From Acridotheres tristis (Eukaryota > Chordata > Aves > Passeriformes > Sturnidae), in NCBI GenBank assembly GCA_037013685.1, contig CM072884.1:108055548-108119547 (forward strand): a DNA stretch of 64,000 bases. The letters are read 5' to 3'. A program made the position numbers and the translations under genes. The notes beneath the pieces were generated by a model. That model was not told where the DNA came from, searched no databases, and worked only from the letters and a program-made list of their open reading frames with translations. Of this stretch, positions 48,926 through 60,648 are shown piece after piece. Position 1 is the first letter of the stretch. Every line of letters begins with the position of its first letter.

Positions 48926-51900
48926 CTGGAGACACAAAAGTAACTCTTGACTTTCCAAGCAAGGATTTCTAGATGATGTAGTTACTTTTCCATGGGAAAG
49001 CCTCTAAGCTCCCCTGCAAGATGAGCCTTTTTGGAGTCAGTGGAAGTTATTTCCTAACAAGACTGTCGGGGGTCTCCCTGTCTGTGCAGGTGATTGTGGC
49101 TTGTGTCCTCTGAGAACTCTCAAAAGTTAAAACATTTATGTTGTTCCCTAAGATCATATCTGAATTCTGTCTGACTTCCTATGATGTTTAAGCTCCTGAA
49201 GACTTGCTCAGCCTGTGCTGGGCTCGCTGTAAGCCAGGATTGAGTTCTTTGGGAGGAGACCCTTCCTTGGCTCCTCCAGAGCCTGGGCTGGGTGTCAAGG
49301 TAGGACATCCCAAGGTCTCTCCATAGATTCAGGAAAAATTCCTCCTGTTGTCTGTCAAGGAGGAAGTTTTAGAACTTTTGCTTTTCCTAGGGTAGAGGAT
49401 GAGAGGAATCAGAGACCACTCTTCTTCATTTTTTATAAGGTAGCTTTGAATATAAGTGGGTCAGAAATCAATAGAAATAAACACAGCAAAAAATCACCAC
49501 ATATTTCCACCAAAGCCTCAGACCTCAGCAGCTGCACTGAATTTTGTGTGGTAGAAAAACCTTTCTGAATAATCATTGGCATCTCTAGAAATGTACAGCA
49601 TGGTCTGTACAGCACACCAAAAATGCCCCTGAGCAGAAAAATGGCTGCATTAGTATTAATGCTGGTCATATTCTGAATTAAATACTTACTTCTTAGTAAA
49701 CATTAAAATATCAGTATTTTAAAGGCAGCACAGCACCTTCTTGAAAGAGTAGGTGTCTTTAATATGAATACATTTTATTAAAAATATTTGTCACTGTGAA
49801 AGGCCTGACAACATTGTGAGCAAGTAGACAGTAAGAATCATCTGGCTTTCTTCTCCATGCATTACCAAGGGATCAGCATGCACATTTCATTCAAAATTTG
49901 AATTTTTCAGTAATCTTCCAGCATCAGAAGGAGTCAGAGACTCTTGTATGTGGTGGCTAATTGACCACTTTATGCAGGGCTCATCAGCTTTGTAGGAACT
50001 GTATCCATTTACATCATCTGTGAACAGCTGAGAGTGTCTGTGAGCAAACAAAATGCTGTTAGCTCTTGTGTCTCAGTTAAGAATTTAAGATACAAGTGAC
50101 TAAACGTGCTGGCATCAACTGTAGAACATCTGGCATGGGGATTGGTCAAAAGCTGGTGGAAGAAAAATGTTTTACCTTGACTTTTTGGGTACCTCTTGGG
50201 ATTTTAGTTCTTTGGATAATAATTCTTGGGATAATTTGAACTATGAGCCAGCTGCTTCTGGCATTGCCAGACTGAAAAAATGAAATGCAGAAAGAACAGA
50301 ATGGCTTGGAGTCAGAAAAGTAAATTTGCAGTGTGGTACCTACTCTGCCCCTGTCTGGAGCTGCTGAGAGCTTGGTCTGATGAGACCTTTTAGCTCCCAG
50401 AGTCTCTTATAAGACTGGTGGTGTAAAGAGCAGCAACGAAGACGGAGAGATCTGAAAACTGTGGAAACAGCAAAGAAAGACAAGTGGGACAGTTAATCTG
50501 TAGTTTGGCACAGTTAACTCACATGACTTAAGTTTGCTTGGAAAATCCAGTGGACAGGCAGGGAAACTGTTTTTCTGGGAGCCAAAAGCCTTAAAACTGT
50601 AACATTTTGATTACTATTCCTACTATTGCATATCTCTTGTCATAACTACATGTCCTTGCCAGAAAAATCTGTTCAGGCTGAAATGGGATAGGAATAACTT
50701 AGAAAGGTCCGACAAATTTTAAAAGGCAAAGGCGGCAGCACAGGGGAGGATAAGAAAAATTGTTCTGCAGAATGTAATGAGGAATGGAGAGGAACACAGA
50801 AGTCTTCTGCACCTCCCCTGGCAAAATACAGAGATCAAAAAGGAAATAATTGAAAATCATCAGCCTGGAGAAAGATGTGGATAACAAAGTAGGTTCAAGG
50901 AGAAGCTTACACCAGTGTGCAACTGTCCCAGCAGGAAAGTCTGTGCATGGCTGTGCAGCAGCAGAATGACTCCATTTATTACAGTTTAATTTATTGGCTG
51001 CTGACAATGTTGTCTGTTCAGAACAAATATAGTGCAGTCTCTGTCCTCACAAGTAGACAGTTTAGCTAGAAAAAAATTAATTAAGGTCTTTCAGATTTCC
51101 TTCAATGTATTTTAACGCAAGGGTCATCAGTGCCTCACTCTTGCATTCACTGTTTTTTATTGGCTATGGCACAAAAGAAGAAAGTTGCTTATTAAGAAAC
51201 TTGACCTCCTTGTTTGCCCATTTTTCTTGCAATTCCTTCCTCCTCTTCCTTTCCAGAGGGAAGTCCTTAGGCAGAGACCCGAGGTTAGGATGGAGCTCTC
51301 AGGCCATGTCCCACACTAAGCCCTCTCTGTCTCACAGAGCTGGGGCCACTGCTGGGGCATGGTGTGGAGAAGAGAGCAGAGGAATCAGTGAAGGCCATGA
51401 GCCCTGTGTAAGGACATTCCTCCTGCTCTGCTCCTTGTAGTGCAGCCCTGCAGCCATAAAGTTCACGGCTGGGGTTTTTGTATTGAACACGGGACTCTCT
51501 GTGAATACAAAATATTATAAAATATTCAGCACTGCCCAAACTACAGCAACACAGCACGGAGAAGAAGGCTAATCACCTTTCAAAACCCATGTTTATTCAT
51601 AAAGTTTTAATGGCAAGGGGAGGAGCTGCTTCAGACCTTTATCCCCTGGAGCTGAAGGATGAACCATAAAAAAACTTTCTGTTCATTTAAAGGAAGATAA
51701 AATGAGTGGTATCCATCAGAGTTTATCTTGCTGCTCATTGCTAAGGCTCCTCTACACAAACTGGTTTTGTGTGATGTGGGACACCTACTGCAACCCCTGC
51801 AGGTGAGAATGGAGCATGTTATTGACATTTATTGCACTGCAGTCTGTATGAGGGACTGACGTGCCAGAAAGACAAGTATGTCTAGAGGAGGAACTCTTTG

Positions 51901-53287
51901 CTACTCATTACCAAGGAGCTGAATTTCTGATGGAGAACATTACATAGTCATTCAAAAGGCAGTAACTCAGGTTGTAACAAAGAACCTGAGACATACTAAT
52001 AAAAGCCCCATTTCTATTTTATAAGTCACATAATGGATGTCACATTCACTGCTTCTTATGGTGAACAGGCTACTTATTAAGCATAGTCTATGACTTTATT
52101 TCGTTTTAAAATTGCCATCTTTTCCAATTATTCTAACTTTTTAGAATCTTCTACCTTTTAAATAAGGTTATTTTTAGTATGAACCACAAGTTACAAACAG
52201 CAGAAGTTGCTATAGAAACAGAAAAGGCACTTTGTAGAATGAAAATGCAGGAAGAAATGTTGTTCACTATTTATCTTCTGCAGACAGTAAGATAGAATCA
52301 ATACCTATATGTGTGTATATGTGTATCCATACATATATATATAGACATAGATGACTTTCTTTACTGTATCTCTGAACTCTTCAATGCTTGTATTTGTACC
52401 CTAACACTTAGCCAGTTTTTGGCACTTCTGCAGTAGCAGTTTATTATCCCCTGCTATATGCAACCACTCTGTAAGTAGGTGCCCTACATGCATCTCTGAA
52501 TTCAGAGAGATGGCCAAGCCACTGCAAGTTAAACTGATGTGATGCTGCAGCACAGAGAGAGGCAGGTGTCTTGCATGTGGTGGTGGGGACAAAAAGTTGT
52601 TCAGCAGTATTTTTAATGTCCCATTATCTGACCCTTATCACACACCACACTGGACATTGCCAAAAGAGGGACTCATCTGGCTCTTTTCCTCCCAACCTAA
52701 TCGGCCTCTACTGTACAGATATTCCGATTTTCCTTGAAAGGCCCTTCGCTTGTTATTTCAGTTGTGAAAATAAACTTCATGCTCTAACAATTTTAAAGTA
52801 AACCAAGGTAATTTCCAGTCACGGGATTTGTGCTGTGTCTGAAGTCTGCTTCTTAAATGCTGTACAACCTTTAAGCCTTATCTATGGGGCGGATGATATA
52901 AATGAAATATTATATAATTTTCAGCCATTGGGAATCTGCCTCAAAGTCTAGGGTAACAGTGTGGATTATTGAACCAGATTTAAAGGAAAGAATACTGCAT
53001 AGATTACATTTCATGTCTTCCTTAGACTGAAAGAAAAAACTTTAGGTGTTTCACAGCCAAGCTATTTAGAAGACTGGGCCTGAATAGTTTCTCACTTCTG
53101 CTCTTAAACCTTTATTTAACTTCATTGTTCTTTGTAATGTCTCAGCTTTACAATCATTCTGTGTTAATAAATGGCCACAAAAATAGCTACCAGAGATAAT
53201 TCAGGAATAGGCGATCCTTCCCTGAGGAAAGAGAGCCTGGAGGCAACGGAATGAACAGGGTAGGAACCAAGCACCATTCAGGCCTAA
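48926..53287. other. Unique non-coding sequence, no gene seen
   Basis: Short frames only and no recognised repeat except an AT/GT simple tract at about 52303-52345. 52040-52200 is AT-rich. Confidence 0.5.
52303..52345 (+). repeat. Imperfect (TA)/(TG) simple repeat
   Basis: Mixed TATA and TGTG dinucleotide steps ending in an ATATATATA run. A low-complexity tract likely to vary in length. Confidence 0.75.
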
Positions 53288-53402
53288 TTTGGATTTCTTC
53301 AAGGCATTTGACATAGCAACATATGATATTTCGGTTAAAAAATTTGTACTATATGGAATTAACAGAACGCATATTAGATGGCTTAAGAATTAGTCACATC
53401 AC
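53288..53402 (+). mobile_element. Old CR1 LINE reverse-transcriptase fragment
   Basis: 'ttggatttcttcaaggcatttgac' translates as a LDFFKAFD-like motif of the reverse-transcriptase domain. It is followed in frame by a YGINRT..IRWLKN-like stretch. This is the expected order in old CR1 elements. One stop codon follows. It is sense-strand, isolated and inactive. Confidence 0.75.
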
Positions 53403-54044
53403 ATCTCATCTTTTACATGGTCTGGTATTGCTAGGATAGATCAAGGCCTTTTCAAAGAACAAGATTTTTCTTCTACTTCAGATTTCGTATATAATGTTGG
53501 CAAACAACTTAGGACCAGATTTCTGAGCACTTAGGGGTCCTAAATAAGAGATTGTTGCTTACAGTGATTGCCAAGTGGATTTTGGAAATCGTGTTCAGTG
53601 TTTTGCTGCATGTTGGTTGCCCAAATGCCTTTGTGAAGTTGTGGGTTTTTTTACAGATTATCATCAACAGTGAGGTCCTGTTTTCCCAGCTGTCTGCCAA
53701 GCTGGTGTCCTGCTTTACAGGACAGGTCTGGACTCACAGCTCCAACACAAACTTGTGCAACCTTCCTGGGATATCTGGAGCTGGTTTTAAGTCCAATCAT
53801 TCAAAAAGTAAAATCATGTACACCCACACTGTACTCCAGGTGTGCTGTGCATCCCAGCAGTGCCCTGGGTCTCTCTGAGAGCAGGACTTGGATGTATCTC
53901 CTCAGGCAAAATACATCTCCTCCTCTTTCCTCTGGAAAGAAATCTGGTGGGATCTTTTGTGATCTCCAGGGGATTGCCTAGTCAGGATGAAACCTGTGAC
54001 ATATTTCAGTGTGGAACATGAACACCCCACCTTTTAGATATAAT
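53403..54044. other. Unassigned, possibly continuing decayed CR1
   Basis: The first 100-150 bp may still be CR1 that has diverged beyond recognition. The rest is unique. The plus-strand frames at 53552-53981 have no recognised family. Confidence 0.4.
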
Positions 54045-54170
54045 TAACATGGCAGCCAAAGGCAGAGTTTCTACTTTCAACCATTTTTGCCTCAGTTCCT
54101 GGTTTATAAATGGGGCATAGTGTGAGGAAGTTTTTGGAGCACTGTGATGGAATCTGGAACATAATAGAAA
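54045..54170 (-). repeat. MIR-like SINE fragment, antisense
   Basis: 'tttttgcctcagttcctggt' and 'ttataaatggggcatagtgt' are the antisense of the MIR-type core (CCTCAGTTTCC..ATAAATGGGG). They are followed by 'ggagcactgtgatggaat', resembling the next block of amniote MIR-like SINEs. The copy is short and diverged. Confidence 0.4.
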
Positions 54171-57100
54171 TCCTCATGAGAAAATTAAGGTTTTTAACCT
54201 CCAGACAGGGCTAGAAAGTGTTTATGTTTTGTAGCCTGTCAGTAGGCATAGAATGGCAAAGGAGTAAAATACTGAATTGCTGCTTGTTAAATAATCTACA
54301 TTGATCTCAGCTACTGAATGAAGCAAGGGTGCTAGAGGAAAATAGCAAATGTCCCTGTAATTAGAGACTATATCCTAATGCACTCTGTCCTAGGGATAAA
54401 GGAAGCTCTCACAGGCATCTTGAAGCTGACATTTCCAACTTTTAGATTTTTACTTTGCTCTGCTGGTCAGAGTACAGGGAAAAGGTTAGTCTAGACCTGC
54501 CTGTTTGTACACACTATTAGGCTTCCAAGTGGTTCAATCTTAATTACTGCATGTAGAGGCAATTCAGAATTCAGATCAGCATCAGTAGAGGAGACACAAT
54601 TTACATGTGCCTTGCTTGGCACATAGTCTCGAGTAGGACTATTTTCAACTCTGGTAATACTCAAGCAGTACTTTCCTTTTTAAAATGCATGTCACTCTCT
54701 GACTCCAGCTACTCAATTCTTGAATGCATCCTTGTTAAAGTGAACAGATGGTTTCAGTTCCACAGGATGAACTCTCAATGGTGCCTTCAAATCTGGGTGA
54801 AACCACTGTCTTTATTTGGCTGAATTGTAATGCAGGCCTCCGTGTCTTGTGATGTTGTTCCAACCCTGCCTGGATGTCTTACCCTCTCTGCCTTTCCTTA
54901 GTGCTGGGTTACCTTGCCACAAGAATAAGAGGCCAGCAACCTTCTCCAGACCAGTCTTTTGCCTCTAATATTCCCTACAAGAGGTAGCCAGCTAATTCCA
55001 ATTCAGTAATAATAGTTGGGGCATGAGAGGAAATGAGAGGAAATTAAAGTCAAATGTGGTGAGCTCAGGATTTCTCACTAGGACTAAGCATTTAGAGATG
55101 CCTGCTCTAGTTACAGCTTGCCCATGTGGTGCTCCCTCCTGTGTTGAGTTGTAGTTTTCAATCAGCTGCAGCACTGAGTGAAACTGGAGGGGGATCCTAC
55201 CTTAGGAGGCCACGTTGCTGTTAAAATGGGACGGTTTTGAGGAAAAAATGGACAAGAAAATGAAAGGGAGGCAGAAGATTAAATGGTCTTTTGATTTTCC
55301 AAATAAATAACTTTTCAAAACTTCTTTAATACCTAAGACCAAAGCCAAGTGGACTTATAAGATGATACAGCTCTTTAGTGATAACCTTACAGAAACCCTG
55401 CTCTTTGGGACATGGTTGCTGGGACCTTTCATCCCAGCTCCCTATCACTAGGACAGCAACAATAGAAGCAGTATTATCATACTATTCTGCCTGAAAATGC
55501 CTCTGAATTTTTCTGTAATAATATCCCAGCTGGATTGTTATTTCCTATGAAAACTTTATTGATTCGCAGCAGGCCATTTGCAAATGATAGATTGACTCTA
55601 ACCTCATTAATATACAAAGGATTGTTAAAAAGGGAATTACAGTGCACAAGATCTATTTCCCAAACAGAAATACACACAGTGGGGGAAATCAGTGAGCAGT
55701 GAGCAGCCCAGCAGCCTGGGTAAGTAGTCTGTGCCTTTTGTTTGACAGGAGCATAATACCAGTTTCTGAACAAATTTTCTCCAGAAATTACTTGGATAGG
55801 CAGACGTGGAGAAAGATTCTCAGAGATCAAACGGAGTGCTTTATATATGAGTAACCAGATCAAAGAATTTTGGCTATCATGCTTTGGTTGAGATGGATGA
55901 AAAAGTTCCTTGGAGCAAGAAGGACATGGCTGGCTCTTAAAGGGGTGTAGCCCAATGTACATCAGGGTCCCTACGATTCCCTGAGCTGTATATTAGATTA
56001 TGTTTTAGTAGATTTTACAAGGGAGCCAGTTCTTCACTGCACCATGCCAGCTTTCACTTTCTTGCACAGTTTGGGGAAGGAGCAGCAGATGACCCAGAAT
56101 TGGTCTATGAAGCATGAGAGGACAGGAGGGACTGTAGCAGGCTCCAGAAGGGGCACTTGAGGAGCTTTCAAGGGCAACCTGGCAAACCTGCAGCAACAAG
56201 GTCTTACAAGTGCAGCCTGGGTGATGGGAGAAAATGGAACAGTGCTTTTAGGGTTTCTGCTGGAGGTTCCTGCCATAACCTGTGTCCTGGCACTGGGCTT
56301 ACCCATCTTTTTTACCTCAGTGAGCTCTTTATGAATTCTTTGTGGCAGGAAGCAGATTCTCCTACCACATAAATCACTTCCTCTGTAGAAGGTGCTGCCA
56401 TTTTCCCAGTCTTTGAGACTCGCTATAAGGAAGTTATCTTACAACTGGGATCGCCACTTGCAAATCAACCCTGGAACAGTTGTGGCTGGGAGTCAGCACA
56501 GTAAGCAGATGTTGGCTTATTTAAATATATGAACAATGAAGAATATAAGAAAGCCGTTTTAAGCCAAACTCTTTTTTCTTCTAAAACGTGATAGTAAGTA
56601 CGATCCTGAACACAACAGCACATGCCTTAGCCACACACATTACAGTGCTTCCTGCATTCAGGAGTGTCAGCCATTCCATTCAGAAATTCATGTAGTCCTG
56701 TCAAACAAGAATTCTCCCTCCTTCTGCTCCTTCTGCTGCTCTCTAAACCCCTTTATGAAACCAAATACCAAGTCAGCTCTTTCAAAAGAGTGCTGGTAAT
56801 GAACTTATGTATCCTTTCCAGGACAGCTTTCTCTCTGAAGAAATAATTTCTGATCCTCAGTTGCTGTTCCTTTCATGTGACTGAAATTAACATTTAATAT
56901 TCTCTGGTGGTTCTTGTATTTAACCAAAGAAATTGGACCAGACTGTGCCAATAGTCTGCTTTCATTATTAAATACTACACCATTCTGGCACTGCTCAAAA
57001 ATGTTACAAGGAAAGATTTAGTGTTGTCCCAGTCAAAGGTTTTAAACCTGTCAATCTGTGGAGTCCTTCCCAGGGGACAAAGGAAGATTAACTGAGGAAA

Positions 57101-57488
57101 GCAGTCCTAATGCCAATCAGGTTTAGTTTGCTGTGGGATGGGGCTGTGCAGTGGTGTGTTCATGGTCTGAAAAAAACAAATCAGCTAAATCACTGGTGAC
57201 AATATTAAGCAGCATTAGATGATTTTTTTTTCCTAGGACAGTGCAGGAAACAATTTCACTTGCTGATACCTCAGCCTTAACAACTACCTTTTGAGATGTA
57301 ACATGACTAATTCTTAAGCCATCTTATATGTGTTCTATTAATTCTATATAATATGAACTTCTTAACCAAAATGTCATCTGTTGCTAAGTGAAATGCCTTG
57401 AAGAAACCAAAACTTATCATATCAACACAGTCATCTTTATAAACTAAAACTATAATCCTGTTTTCAAGAAGAGATGATGACTGTATTT
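54171..57488. other. Unique non-coding sequence, no gene seen
   Basis: The longest frame is 161 codons on the minus strand at 55477-55962. It has no recognised domain and no splice context that I can support. No repeat family is recognised. Confidence 0.5.
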
Positions 57489-57863
57489 CATAGAATTAAA
57501 GCAAAAGACCTTTAAGATCACCAGTCCAACCACTAACACAGCACTTCCATGTTCACCACTAAAGCATGTCTCCAAGTGCCACAGTTAAATGTCTTTTAAT
57601 ATCTCCAGAGACAGTGATCCCACCACTTTCCTGGGCAGCCTGTTCCAATCTCTATCAACCATTTTGGTGAAGAAATTTTTCCCCAATATCCAAATAAAAT
57701 CTTCCCTTGCACAGCTTAAGGACATTTCCTCTTGTCTTGTTGTTATTTGTTACTTTGGAAAAGAGACGACCCCCTCCTGGCTACAGTCTCCTTTCAGGTA
57801 GTCTGGGGAGCAATAAGTGCTCCCCTGAGACTCCTTTACTCCAGACTCAATGACCCAAGTTCT
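57489..57863 (-). mobile_element. CR1 LINE 3' end
   Basis: Antisense CR1 3' region. The left end CATAGAAT is the complement of the diagnostic 3' octamer ATTCTATG. Then come 'gacctttaagatcaccagtc', 'ccaagtgccacagttaaatg', 'ctgggcagcctgttccaat', 'gtgaagaaatttttccccaa' and 'gagactcctttactccagac', in the expected order. It is 5'-truncated, as CR1 copies usually are. The short frames across it (57589-57941) belong to the repeat or are chance. Confidence 0.9.
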
Positions 57864-58018
57864 ACATTCTTAAAATTACAAAACTTCTATTGTCTATTTG
57901 CTTCCATTTTCTCTCCTATTTCCCTCTTATTAGTCAAATGAGTTATTACTGTTTTCCTATATCCCTTGTAGCTGGGATGAATTTTAGGTCAAACCAGTCA
58001 TTTTTTTTTGTGTCTATG

Positions 58019-59450
58019 TGTGCTGGGTTGACCTGGGAAGAAGAAACTCAGAGAGAAGTTCTCTCTATGGGGGCTACATCTGTGGATTGATTGGGACCAA
58101 TTGAGGGCTGCTTTAGTTATTGACAGCCTCAACAGCCAATTGGAGAAAGTTAGTTTGCTCTGTGAACACATATTTTGAAGGAGGTAATCCGGAACTGAGT
58201 CTCTTTTTCTTTCCGGTGTCAGTGCAGGTAACAGGGCCCTGGCCTGGTCTCACTGCAGGCCTATGGGCCTGGCAGGGAGCAGGGCCAGGCCCCTGTCTGG
58301 GGAGCTGGCATGGCCTGGCAGAGAGGAGCAGTGGCCATGGGCAGTGGCCAGGCCCCTGTCTGGGGAGCTGGCATGGCCTGGCAGGGACGAGGGGTGGCCA
58401 TGGACAGGGCTGGGCACCCCTGTCTGGGGAGCTGGCACAGCCTGGCAGAGAGGAGAGGTGGCCATGGGCAGTGGCCAGGGAGACTCAGGCTAATTTAAGA
58501 TCCCAGCTGCTTTCCCCCCACTTTTCCAGTGTGGCCAGTTTCTGAGATCCTGGCAAAGCTCCAGCATTGTAGCCTTGGCTTTTTTTTTTTCTTTTTTCCC
58601 TGTTCAAAATCTTAACTCTTTCAATGCTCAGAGAAGACTTGCAGACTTTTCAATCCCCCCGGAGTGAAAGGGAAAAAGGAGATATTCTGAAATCAGTGAA
58701 ACAAGAGCTAAGTTTTTTAGATGGAAGGAGAATGAGGAGATGCTGTGAAGATGGCTGAAATGTCCTTTTGTAAGATTGTAGGGATGAACTGATGTACTGA
58801 ATATTCCTATAAACCATGGAGGAGGACATGGGGGGTTGGAGATATTCCATTTGATAGATCATTTGACCAGAAAACACCTGTGTTGAGAATTTTTTGCCCT
58901 GAGGAAAGAAGGGGATCTCGGTTTTCTGAGGATGAGGCATGAACGAAGAAAAAAGAGATGAAGAGAACCTTTGCTTTGGAACATTTCATTCTTAAAAGCA
59001 ATACCCCATGAGTTTAACATGGCCCACGTCTACAGCTTTGGGAAGGCTGTGGAGCTGGGAGGAGTTCACGACTGCAGGTTCCTGGGCAGATGCAAATCGT
59101 GAAAAATGAAACCACGAGAGGACTGTTTTCTTCCTTCTTGTGGAAAAAATCCCTATAGTCTGACAAGAGGAAGCTTCTCTCTCTGAAGTGAACTGAAAAA
59201 AGGACTATTTAAGTTGGGAACTGACTGAAGTAGTTTTTTGTATGTTTGTTTTGTTGTTATGAAGGTTAGGACAGAGAAGGAAGGAGTGGTCTGAAAATCT
59301 TATTCTGAATTTGTTTTTTTCTTTTCTTTGTGTGGTTAATAAATTTATTTTTATACCCTCTTAAGTTTTAGGCCTGCCTTGCTTCTGCTCCTGGTTCTGT
59401 CTCACAACAGAAAATGAGTATATTTAAATTGGCAAGTCAAAACCATGACA
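58019..59450 (+). mobile_element. Long ERV solo LTR with internal tandem repeat
   Basis: Begins TGTGCTGGGTTGACC and ends AAACCATGACA, giving TG...CA ends. An AATAAA at about 59338 lies roughly 110 bp before the 3' end, as expected for an LTR polyadenylation signal in plus orientation. The 5' part carries a GC-rich tandem array at 58267-58482. The complement of the 3' part matches a passerine LTR type I recognise. Flanks TCTATG and TTATTT do not form a TSD, so the ends may be slightly off, or the element may be a composite or have lost a flank. The 141-codon frame at 58120-58545 is the translated array and is not treated as a gene. Confidence 0.65.
58267..58482 (+). repeat. ~63-bp tandem repeat inside LTR
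   Basis: Units start at 58267, 58313, 58376 and 58440 with 'gcctggcag'. They carry 'gtggccatgggcagtggcc' and 'ccctgtctggggagctggca'. Lengths are 46 (short copy), 63, 64 and a partial unit of about 42. The unit is near a multiple of three, so one frame stays open through it and repeats Trp-, Gly- and Pro-rich peptides. The array is G-rich and its length probably varies between insertions. Confidence 0.9.
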
Positions 59451-59983
59451 TTATTTGGTGCATTGGCAAGGAAATTCAAATTAAATGAATACACTTTTTA
59501 AAGAAATTAAATTAAACCAAGACACTATGTTATGGCAACTTCTTGGCAGGATAATGACTTGACTGTTAACAAAGTATTCTCAGTATTCATAAATGTATTT
59601 TATGTTGGATATACATTCTCAGTTTGTTTGACTAGCAAGACATTTAAACTTGGGAAAATGGTACTTTTTGAGTTTCAGATAGATGAGGTAGAAGTGTCAC
59701 ATTCATTTGCATGAAGAAAACACAGGTCCTGATGGCTGGTTTATCATAACAGCAATTTTTTTAGGTTCACAATTAACTTCTGTGTTGCATCCTCATTCAA
59801 CCAATTTCACAGGCTCAGACTGGGATGTTCAGGCCAGCAGGTGTTGAGTTCCTCTCTGCCAGAGAAGCTCTCCAGGAGTTTCTGTACTGGTCATTTGAGT
59901 TGATCAGCAAGTGCCTTCCAGTGATTCGTAGTGACAGGTTGTTCTTTTGTTGCTCTTGTCCAACTATTAATCAAAGTGAAATA
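59451..59983. other. Unique non-coding sequence between two LTRs
   Basis: AT-rich at the left. No recognised repeat or exon. Confidence 0.5.
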
Positions 59984-59988
59984 TGTCT

Positions 59989-60648
59989 TGTCTTGGCTTG
60001 CAATACAGGAGGTAACCAAAAGTATGTATTCTATCACCATCTGTTAAAACCAGGAGAGGCAGTGTTCTTGATGTTTTCCACAACCCATCCTTCCTCCAGG
60101 GAGATCTCTCCTGTCAATGGGCCATTGAGTCCCACTGCATGACTGATAAAATGACATCATCCCATTGGGAGATGCTCCAGCCAGGGAGAGGGCCAAGCCT
60201 TTCCTACCTAAATAAAATCTGACATTTGGAACATCAGAGCAGCCTTTTTCCACTGGATTCCCAAGGAAAACCAGACCCTTCTACATCATCACTGGACCTG
60301 TGGAGGAAAACTGCACCTTCTACAGGAGCACTGCTTCAACAGACCCACATCTGTCACTGCAGGAGGATGCAGCCACCATTGAATGGGACTGCTACCAACA
60401 CCCTGACTGACTGACAGGGTGTCAGGTTGTATTCTGACTCTGTCAGTGTTTTGGGTTTGTTTCTTGTAATACTATACTTCTATTTAAATTTTTCCCAGTG
60501 AAGAACTGTTATTCCTATTCCCATATCTTTGCCTGAGAGCTCCTTAATTTCAAAATTATAATAATTTGGAGGGAGGGGGTTTTACATTGTCCATTTCAAG
60601 AGAGACTCCTGCCTTTCTTAGCAGACACCTGTCTTTCAAACCAAGACA
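59989..60648 (+). mobile_element. ERV solo LTR, copy 2 of inverted pair
   Basis: Bounded by perfect 8-bp terminal inverted repeats TGTCTTGG and CCAAGACA, and flanked on both sides by the 5-bp duplication TGTCT (59984-59988 and 60649-60653). A 5-bp TSD fits ERVL-type integration. AATAAA near 60210 suggests plus orientation (inference). A hairpin-forming segment ACACCCTG...CAGGGTGT lies near 60400-60422. A 62-codon frame (60226-60414) is nearly identical to the one in copy 1; it is not a known retroviral gene and I treat it as incidental. No internal proviral sequence is present, so it is a solo LTR. Confidence 0.85.

Noticed and set aside
55477..55962. 161-codon minus-strand frame as a gene
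   Set aside because: No domain, no supported splice sites, no promoter. Composition looks like random non-coding sequence.
58120..58545. 141-codon repeat-containing frame as a gene
   Set aside because: It lies inside an LTR and is generated by the tandem array. The unit lengths vary (46, 63, 64), so not all copies keep the frame.
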